Assembly: GCA_951394405.1 (NCBI GenBank)
Contig: OX596335.1
Location: 2,604,001-2,668,000, forward strand
Direction: 5' to 3'
Source of the DNA: Coprinellus micaceus
Taxonomy: Eukaryota > Basidiomycota > Agaricomycetes > Agaricales > Psathyrellaceae
Length of the DNA stretch: 64,000 nucleotides
Position numbers and translations under genes: made by a program. The first letter of the stretch is position 1, and each line of letters starts with the position of its first letter. Shown piece after piece: positions 56,731 to 64,000 of this stretch. The notes beneath the pieces are model-generated. The model was not told the origin of the DNA, ran no database searches, and was given only the letters and a program-made list of their open reading frames with translations.

Positions 56731-57908
56731 TCACGATGCTGCCGCGACCTCGTCCTGTGCCTTCGCCTCCTCAATCCGGCGGTTCCGTTCCATGTTAATG
56801 TCCCCCAAGATCTTCCCCGCACCAGTCTGGATAAGGACCTCGGCAAGTTTTCGTCCGGCCTCCTCCGCATCCTCAGGCTTCGCAACCTTCTCCTCGATCG
56901 TGTGCTGGACGTGTTCGGCTCCATCCAGCGAAGTCACACACCCAGTCACCTTGAGAACGTCACCCTGCAGCTCGCTGTAAACACCAACAGGCACGCTGCA
57001 TCCGCCCTCCAACACCCTGAGGCACGCTCGCTCTGCAAGGCATCGGAACTGAGTTGGCTGATGGGTGAGCTTCTGGCAAAGCTCGAGGGCTTCTTTGTCG
57101 TCACTACGGATTTCGACACCCAGAGCACCTTGTGATACGGCATGATAAAGGATAGGGGGCTTCAAATCGGCAGTAACTCGATCCCCAAAGCCCAATCGAA
57201 CAAGGCCGGCTTTCGCAAGGACCAAAGCAGAATACGGTCCACCGGGTGCATCGAGCTTTGCCAGACGAGTGTTCCTAGATTGCTATGTTGGCGAAACCCA
57301 TATACTCCGTAAAAATACCGCTCACAAGTTTCCTCGCTTCAGAATTTCAAGATAAGATCTCAGAAATGATGCCTTGAGGTGAGGAGAGGAAGGAGACGTA
57401 CGACGTCCAGGAACTTCAATGTGGGGTAGCTCCTCTTCAATTGTGCAACCCTTCGAACACTGCTCGTTCCAACAACGCTTCCTTCAGGCAACTCATCCAA
57501 GCTCTTCCAGGGCTCTCCAGCCTTCACCACCAAGCTATCGACGGGGTTTTCGCGCTCCAAAATGGCACCGAGCGCGCAGCCCTCCGGAAGGGTGGTCGGG
57601 ACATCTTTTAGCGAATGGATCAAGAGATCGACCTCTTTGTCCTTCAACGCGACCTCCAGCTCCTTTGTCCACAGAGCCTTCCCTCCAAGCAGATAAAGTG
57701 CCTGCGATTGGTTCTTATCGCCGGCCGTTGACATGAATGAGGTCGTAAATTTGGGTTTCGGTGGATCATTGGATCCGGGGTACAGAGATTGGAGGGTATC
57801 GAGGACGAGATTCGTCTGGATCTGGGCCAATTGGGATGCCCTGGATGCAAGAACGAAGCTCCTGCCGTTAGACGTCGTGGCGCTCATATCTTCACTGACA
57901 GATGGCAT
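56731..57908 (-). CDS. HEM3: Porphobilinogen deaminase (hydroxymethylbilane synthase)
   Basis: Third common step of heme synthesis: four porphobilinogen to hydroxymethylbilane. RSFVLASRASQLAQIQTNLV, KALWTKELEVALKDKEVDLL, IHSLKDVPTTLPEGCALGAI (Asp of HSLKD is catalytic), VVGTSSVRRVAQLKRSYPTL, RGNLNTRLAKLDAPGGPYSA and LEGGCSVPVGVYSE, whose Cys carries the dipyrromethane cofactor. About 345 residues, two or three introns; the RGNLNTR block spans an intron. The start at 57908 gives MPSVSEDMSATT; a second ATG lies seven codons inside. All active-site residues are kept. Divergent from the beta-trefoil gene. Confidence 0.95.
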
Positions 57909-58465
57909 AAAGCAGAGATGGGCGGTATGACCGTGAGCTCACCGTGATCTAATCGACTGCCTGAAACGGAGAGTCAGTCCCGGCATTTGCCGCCTTCGAT
58001 TACCAGACACTGGCGCCCACAACCTCACAGACCAACCACCATCTTGTGTGCCACCCGAGAGTTTGATCCTCCTCGAGGTGACAATTCAATATCGCAAACT
58101 GCTGAAGGCGTTGCTCTGGATACTGTTACGGGAAGATGAACAAGAGATGTTCGTTGCCACCTTACCCCCGGTGCCTCGAAATAAACGTTAACGCCTTCGG
58201 AGGGAAGCTTCCCTCACCGTTCAATAAGGTTGGCTTTGTGTTACGAAAGTTATGGGTAGCCCTTATATAAACAATAGTCGGGCTTGAACAGTCCAACAGA
58301 ATCTTCATCTTTCTCTTCGACCCCTTCCACAGCGCTTGCGCTACTTTCCACTTCATTCCGTTCCTTTCTTCCTCTCGAAGGGGGCCGCTTTTCTTACCTT
58401 TCACTATTGACCAAGGCGGGTCACATTCCTTTCCTATCGATCGTGACTTCATCTGGCGAATTCGC
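57909..58465. promoter_or_regulatory. Divergent region HEM3 / beta-trefoil gene
   Basis: 557 bp; contains a TATA box for the right-hand gene and a pyrimidine-rich leader (58300-58460). No further element identified. Confidence 0.4.
58264..58271 (+). promoter_or_regulatory. TATA box of the beta-trefoil gene
   Basis: TATATAAA about 195 bp before the ATG at 58466. Confidence 0.6.
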
Positions 58466-61146
58466 GATGCTTTTTGTTTTATCCACACTCCTTTTCGCTC
58501 ACCTTCTTTCCGGTGTACAAGGCCTACCCGTGGTGCCCCGAGCTGCGCCCGAGACCTTTGTGCTTCCAAAGCCCGTGGAAGGGCCAGGTACGTGTCATTC
58601 AGCTCCCTTGAAACCGTTGCCGACTCTCCGGCTTAGGTCCTACATTCGACGCCACTGCTACGAGAGCGGCCACAGGCGTCCAGATTCGGAGCTTGGCTGC
58701 TCCAGATACCTGTTTCGACGTCTCGGACTTCCGCGCTGGGGATTTTCGATTCAACCTAGTCCCTCTGGCTCTCAAGCCTTGTGATTCTTTGGTGGCAGGC
58801 CAAAAGTTTGATTTGATCACGCAGGTGAGTAACTGAAAGATCTGTCCCCCCCCCAGTGTGCCAACTTCACTCGAGGCGATAGTATACTGACCGGTCCTTT
58901 TCATCAGGGCCAACACAATAATAACCAGGACGGGAGGAGAACATTGATTGTTTCGAGCCAGCAACTGACCTGCGTTGACCGCAGAAGTAACAAGAATGAT
59001 CGTTCCCGTCCCGGGCTCTTCGCATGCGGTAAGTAAGGACCCAATCCAAGCACCCTCGAGTGCCCTCTGAGCTGGGTTGTGTTTTTAGGCGGACGTGCCG
59101 CAGGGGACGGTGAAACGACTGCCGACCAGCTGTTCTTTTTTGGTTTGAATGGAACGACGACAACTGGCTTCACCCTCGTTCGGGACTCGGTCAATAATGG
59201 CAATGGGGCCGGTAACTTGTGCATGACCCTCAACAAGGACGGCTTTGCCAGTAACACTCCCTGCTCGCCCCCCAATTTCACTCCAGAGCAATCATGGGTT
59301 ATCGGGGACGCTCCTCCCGTCCCCCCTCCTAGTTCAACCGGATCGACGAAGGCTTCACAGGAAGGGACACAGACTGCCGCACCCGTGACAAGCGTATCAG
59401 CTACGACCCCGGTTGTGATAACCACTACTTCAGCCTCATCGGCGGTTCCCCCTTCCAGCACCGAGGCCCTTCCCGAGAAGTTCGAGTTGCCCAAACCTGC
59501 TGAAGGCCCAGGTCCCACCTTCGATGCATCTGCAACTCGTGCAGCCACCAGCGCCCACATCCGAAACGCTGGCTCACCGAATCTCTGCTTCGACGTTTCA
59601 AACTTCCGCGCGGGGGACTTTAGATTCAATCTCGTCCCTGTCGCCCTCAAGCCCTGCAACGTTGCAATCGAGGGTCAAAAGTTCGACCTTATCACCAAGG
59701 GCGAGCACAACAACGTGCAGGATGGGAGTAGGGCCTTGATCGTCTCGAGTCAGCAGCTCACCTGTATTGATAGAAGGAGCAATATCAATGACCGGACGCG
59801 ACCTGGTTTGTTTGCTTGTGGTGGGTACTCATTTCTCCCTGTGCAGTCTAGCTATTTCGAGAAGCGGAAATGCTTACCGTGCCATTTATACCCGATGAAC
59901 TACAGGAGGCAGAGCAGCAGGGGATGGGGAGACTACCGCCGACCAACAGTATTTCTTCAACCGTAACGCAAGCCTCGCAGGTGGGATCGGTTTCCCGTTG
60001 GTGCGGGACGCCATCAACAACGGGAACGGGGCCGGGAACCAGTGCCTCACCCTCAACCCGGACGGGTTCTTGAGCAACACGCCCTGTTCACCCCCCAACC
60101 TTACCCCACAACAGACCTGGTTCGTTGGGCCCCTTGATGGTTCACTTCCACCACCTCCCAGTGCTAGTCCCTCTACGGCGCCACAGCAAAGTGCTACCGA
60201 GAAGTCAGCATCATCTCCATCCCCTGCTGGCCTTGATTGTGTACAAGAAACATCGACTGTGACCTCGATAGCTACAATAACTGTCACCATCCAGCCTTCT
60301 CAAACAACCAGTACTTCGGTTAGCCCCTCGGCCACGCCTTCATCCTCGTCCCCAGTTACCGCTTCCAGTTTGTCTGCGTCACCTCCGGTGTCTACATCGA
60401 AACCCGAAGTCTTTGTCCTTCCCAAACCCGCAGAAGGGCCCGGTACGTCGGCACAATACAATTGCTTTTTCCGCCTTCTGTCCGCTTACACGTATCTCCC
60501 ATTCGTGTTTTACCATTTGAATTGGAAATAGGTCCTACTTTCGATGGAACAGCTACCCGAGCAGCGACCTCTGTTCAGATTCGCAGCGCAGCGGATCCAG
60601 AGACCTGTTTCGATGTCTCCGATTTCAGAGCTGGTGATTTCCGATTCAACCTCGTTCCCCTTGCCCTCAAGAAATGCGACAACACAGTCGATGGGCAGAA
60701 ATTCGATCTCATCACCAAGGTTGGTATTTCTCACCATTGCATTCTTCGATTATGAAATTTCGATTGCGGATGCTAAGTACCCCATCTTCCTGGCGCAGGG
60801 CGAGCACAACGATATCCAAGACGGCAGCCGGACCATCATCGTCTCGAGCCAACAGCTGACCTGCGTTGATCGCAGGGGGAACAAGAACGACCGCAACCGC
60901 CCCGGTCTCTTCGCCTGCGGTGGGCGAGCAGTAGGGGACGGCGGAACCTCGTTCGACCAGCAGTTCTTCTTCACCAAGGGTGCCGATCTATCGAAGGGGA
61001 TTGGTTTCCCCACCATTCGAGATGCTGTTAACGGAGGCGTTGGGCCAGGGAACCAGTGCTTGACCCTCAATCAGGATGGGTTTGTGAGCAATGCACCATG
61101 CTCTCCCCCGAATTTCCTTCCAGAGCAGACTTGGATCGTAGGGTAA
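58466..61146 (+). CDS. Secreted protein with three tandem ricin-B-like beta-trefoil repeats
   Basis: Signal peptide MLFVLSTLLFAHLLSGVQGL. Three units of about 150 residues (58560-59320, 59470-60135, 60410-61143), each opened by a linker near FVLPKPAEGPG. Every unit shows CFDVSDFRAGDFRFNLVPLA, GQKFDLIT, HNN-QDG, LIVSSQQLTCVDRRSN, RPGLFACGG, DQQFFF, NQCLTLN-DGF and EQTWIVG; the three Q-x-(F/W) positions (GQKF, DQQF, EQTW) fit one beta-trefoil per unit. Thr/Ser/Pro-rich linkers, probably O-glycosylated, join them. Carbohydrate binding is inferred from the fold. The start was chosen for the signal peptide; an upstream in-frame ATG at 58284 would spoil it. Confidence 0.85.
58560..59320 (+). repeat. 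Beta-trefoil unit 1 (three introns)
   Basis: Introns a (58588-58636), b (58825-58907) and c (59029-59088). Confidence 0.85.
59470..60135 (+). repeat. Beta-trefoil unit 2 (one intron)
   Basis: Only intron c (59821-59905) at the position and phase of unit 1; a and b absent, exon sequence continuous. Confidence 0.85.
60410..61143 (+). repeat. Beta-trefoil unit 3 (two introns)
   Basis: Introns a (60443-60531) and b (60720-60798); c absent. Confidence 0.85.
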
Positions 61147-61427
61147 TCTCTCCCTTCTCGTCAAACCCACTTGTATCTTGGCAGAGCCGAGCAGTCCCGG
61201 AATCGATTTTGTACAATGTTACTTTTACACTGGAGGATGAGATGGGATGGCGTGCGAGCTCTCGAGGTACTCTAGGAGTGTTGGGAGAGGAACCCACTGC
61301 TAAAAGCTAAGTTCGAGGAATGCAGACAGACCGAGAATAGAAATACAGATATATTACAAGGTCAGAGAACGATGTCATCGCCCATAGAAAGAGTATCGTC
61401 CGCGAGCTGCTGGGATGGCATGGATAA

Positions 61428-63945
61428 TCACGCTTCCAGCAGCTCGCGCTGCAGGTCTGCAAACGCAGCAGCACCCTCACCAAGCTTCCCGAGCTGGGAG
61501 ATGCAGGCAGAGGTGTGGCGGTAAAGAGTCTCCAGCTCTGGTTCAGCAGGCCTACCCTGCGACTCTGAAACGGAGGTGAGAAACCATTCCTGATAAAACA
61601 AAAAAGGTGGCTCACTGAGAATCCCCGTGTTCAACTCATTCGCCAACTGAGCCCTCGCTTCGGCACTAACAAATGAAGATACCTCTCCCCCGGCAGTGAG
61701 AGGATCAGTATACGCTAGAATGCCGAAGGTTTTGTTAAACAATTGCTTGACCTCCGGTCGCACGTCGGTCTCGTAGTCGGTCTTCAGGGACTGTCCATAC
61801 GCGATGGCCGCTCGGAGGGTAGCGTCGTGCGCCGCGTCAATGTCCTCCTCCGCCCGTTGCTTCCCTGCTCGGACTGAACCTGGCTCGATCTTCGATGCTG
61901 GTTGTTGAGCAGCCCCGTCGTCATCCACGTCCATGTCCATGCTCTCCTCAAACCAATCGCCGGCCGCATCGGTGGACGCCGTCGTGGAACTTCCTGCAGT
62001 CGAAGAGGTAGAAGCAGAAACCTCTATCCTAGACTCGCCTCGTTCTCTCGCTTTCTTCATCGCCGCCGCTTCAAGCACAAGCTCGACAAATTTCCTACTT
62101 CGCAACTTGAACAGCATCAGACTGGCCTCCGCCTTTAAAACCACAGGGTGGAATTTCTCCGTCTCCATAAGCGCCAGGTCGATGTCACCCTTGGCTACGG
62201 CGCTAACGATACGTGTGCGTTTTTCAATATCATCGCCAAGACTGTCTTCCGTCAGCGTCTCCTTCACCGGTGACGCACTCTCCATTTCAAAGTCCTCTTC
62301 GAGACCAGTCGCTGATTTCGATTTGACAACCCCGTCCTGATGCTTCTGGAACGCCCGCACTGTTTTGGAGTACCCGTGATGAACCAGGTATGACAGTACT
62401 AGCTTGTTGAGCACAACCTTTGATTCCTCTTCCGAGAGAGCCCGCTTAGGGCCGAAACTTGGCCCTGAACTACCCGGATTTAGGATACCCGCGTAAAGAG
62501 GCGTCGTCATGAACCTATTCCAGGCCAAAGTCTTCTGCTGTTGAACGTGGGTTTCGATGTCGAATTTGAACGTTTCCTGACCGAAGTTGACCCGGACAAT
62601 GTCTCCAACATGTTGAAGGCCGACGAAAGGATAGAGCTCGATGTCCTTTCCAACGTTCTCGAACACGTTCCCTTTGATTAATCAGTTAGCACAACCTGGA
62701 AGATAGTTATCCAGGGCGTAATCTTACCAAGGAAGTGTCCGTTCTTGGTATAGAAAGCTCGGCGCGTCGAAAAGTCTATCCCGCAGCCAACGGTGTCGCC
62801 GCCTATACGTCTCGAGTCAGTTGGATAGCAAACTGGAGATGAGCGAATGTTGACATACTGCCGAAAGTCTGTGAGTATGGGGTGCCCTCCTTGTGTGCGT
62901 AAAAGGACCGTCCATCGTCCCCGTGATAGCCCCAGGAGGCGGGCTCCCAACCCGGAAGGCGGTTTAGTCTAGTGACAGGCCCGCCGAAGCTAACCTTCAG
63001 ATTAGCAGCCACTCAATGAAAGGAACCTTGTGAAGGGCCTACCCAATTCCGATGTGACTACATTGAGTTTAGCATGAGAAGAGGATTCTTGATTCTTGAG
63101 GTGATCGACGCACCTCCTCGAGTCTTTCCCTCGGATCTCCACTTCGTAGTAGTAGATACCACAGGCCGGTGGTATAGGGACATCAGTCCTCGCAGAAGCG
63201 CCTTCTTTGTCGCCGTTACCAACTGGTACAAGTATCAGGAACTCTGTACACCGCATAGAGTGGACAACTTACGGGAGTACGTCAGTTCACGCCCATCGGC
63301 AGAAAGACCCAGGTGAGGGGACTTCACTTGTGTGCTCCATTTCGTCGGTATGGAGAACGACGAAGCAGACGGCATGGCAGAGGGAGAAGACTGCGTTCGG
63401 CGTGGGGGAGTTCCGCTCTCTTCATCGCTCTCGGTCGAGGGGGTGCTCGCATGACTCCGAACCGGGGGGGATGCGGCAGCGTCTTTCCGAGGTAACTCAA
63501 ATGAAGGCTCCGTGTGCAGGGCATCTCTGAAGATAGAGCTGTCCAGATACGCTGGCCTGGGGAATGTCTCTGTGGACAAGACGACTGGCGGCGGTTCTGG
63601 ATGCGAGCCTAGAGACACTCGGTGCGTGCGACCGTAACTAACAGACGTGCTCGCTCTGCGTGCGTGACCCGGGGACAGCGACGGCGGACAGTAGTCGGAG
63701 GACGTCGTTGTCGTCGTCGCACGGACGATCCTGGGCTCGTATGGCTGGCGAGCTGCGGCTCTGGAGAGCGAAGAGGAAGCCCTTGGCACAGAGCGACCTC
63801 CCAGCGACGGGGGGGATGCGGCGAAGGAGGCTGAGGAGAGCCTTGTGCGGGATGAGGGGATTGAGATTGCATTGTCAATGCTGCGAGTATGAGACGGTGG
63901 CATCGGAATGGGAATGCTGGATGCCCTGCTCGGACGGGAGGACAT
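61428..63945 (-). CDS. GID1: Gid1/RanBPM homologue (SPRY-LisH-CTLH-CRA)
   Basis: Long Ser/Arg/Pro-rich N-terminal part from [20 protein letters not shown], then SPRY domain ([100 protein letters not shown]), LisH ([20 protein letters not shown]), CTLH ([20 protein letters not shown]) and CRA ([32 protein letters not shown]). This is the order of Gid1/Vid30 and RanBP9/10, the substrate-receptor-binding scaffold of the GID/CTLH E3 ligase that degrades gluconeogenic enzymes in yeast. ATG at 63945. A 51 nt intron near the 3' end (61565-61615) is in frame and stop-free. Confidence 0.93.
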
Positions 63946-64000
63946 GACTGCTCGGGGCAAGGAGAGGAGACCGCCCCATCAATCAGTCACGCGCCCCTTA

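Noticed and set aside
58284..58465. Earlier start of the beta-trefoil gene at 58284
   Set aside because: Would put about 60 residues before a clear signal peptide and overlaps the expected leader just after the TATA box.
1..64000. tRNA genes and a biosynthetic gene cluster
   Set aside because: No B-box-like GGTTCGAATCC cloverleaf was found by eye, and no core synthase (PKS, NRPS, terpene cyclase) is present.

Overview
The window is nuclear DNA from a filamentous basidiomycete, most likely an Agaricomycete. The evidence is dense protein-coding genes on both strands, almost all split by 45-70 nt GT-AG introns with CTRAY-like branch points, together with gene families typical of mushroom-forming fungi (single-pass Ser/Pro-rich membrane proteins, an Asn/Gly-rich secreted protein, secreted beta-trefoil repeats, a copper-fist regulator). 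No rRNA, tRNA, CRISPR or prokaryotic operon structure was seen. About 29 genes are supported; exon structures were inferred by eye from conserved protein motifs and splice signals.

Left part (1-11.8 kb): a divergent ATG16 / YPT7 (Rab7) pair; a large Chp1-like chromodomain protein; the AP-1 adaptor sigma subunit, with a 683 bp inverted-repeat transposon in one intron; 6-phosphogluconolactonase; a membrane protein; and a PXA-domain protein. From 11.8 to 17.2 kb lies a gene-poor island holding a short poly(A)-tailed retroposed insertion, one small well-coded gene, one possible secreted peptide gene and fragments I cannot resolve.

Middle (17.2-44.8 kb): a small four-helix-type membrane protein divergent from a CofD/YvcK-like protein; an unknown acidic protein; chorismate synthase divergent from a SAP30-like Sin3 subunit; a secreted repeat protein; a membrane protein divergent from the GCN20 ABC-F ATPase; DNA topoisomerase II; a rhodanese plus tyrosine phosphatase protein starting only about 54 bp after TOP2 ends; and a WW-domain protein.

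Right part (45-64 kb): ISA1, an amphiphysin-type BAR/SH3 protein, SDO1 (SBDS), ALG1, NFU1, a copper-fist transcription factor, a UBE2W-like ubiquitin E2, HEM3, a secreted triple beta-trefoil protein and a Gid1/RanBPM homologue. ISA1, NFU1, HEM3 and the copper-fist factor put three Fe-S/heme biogenesis genes and a metal regulator within about 13 kb.

The most notable signals are structural: a DNA transposon with perfect 8 bp target duplication placed 7 nt from a 5' splice site; repeated use of very small exons (8, 8, 12 and 21 nt, and one exon contributing only the ATG); two GC-AG introns; and three in-gene tandem repeats that kept different subsets of the same three introns.
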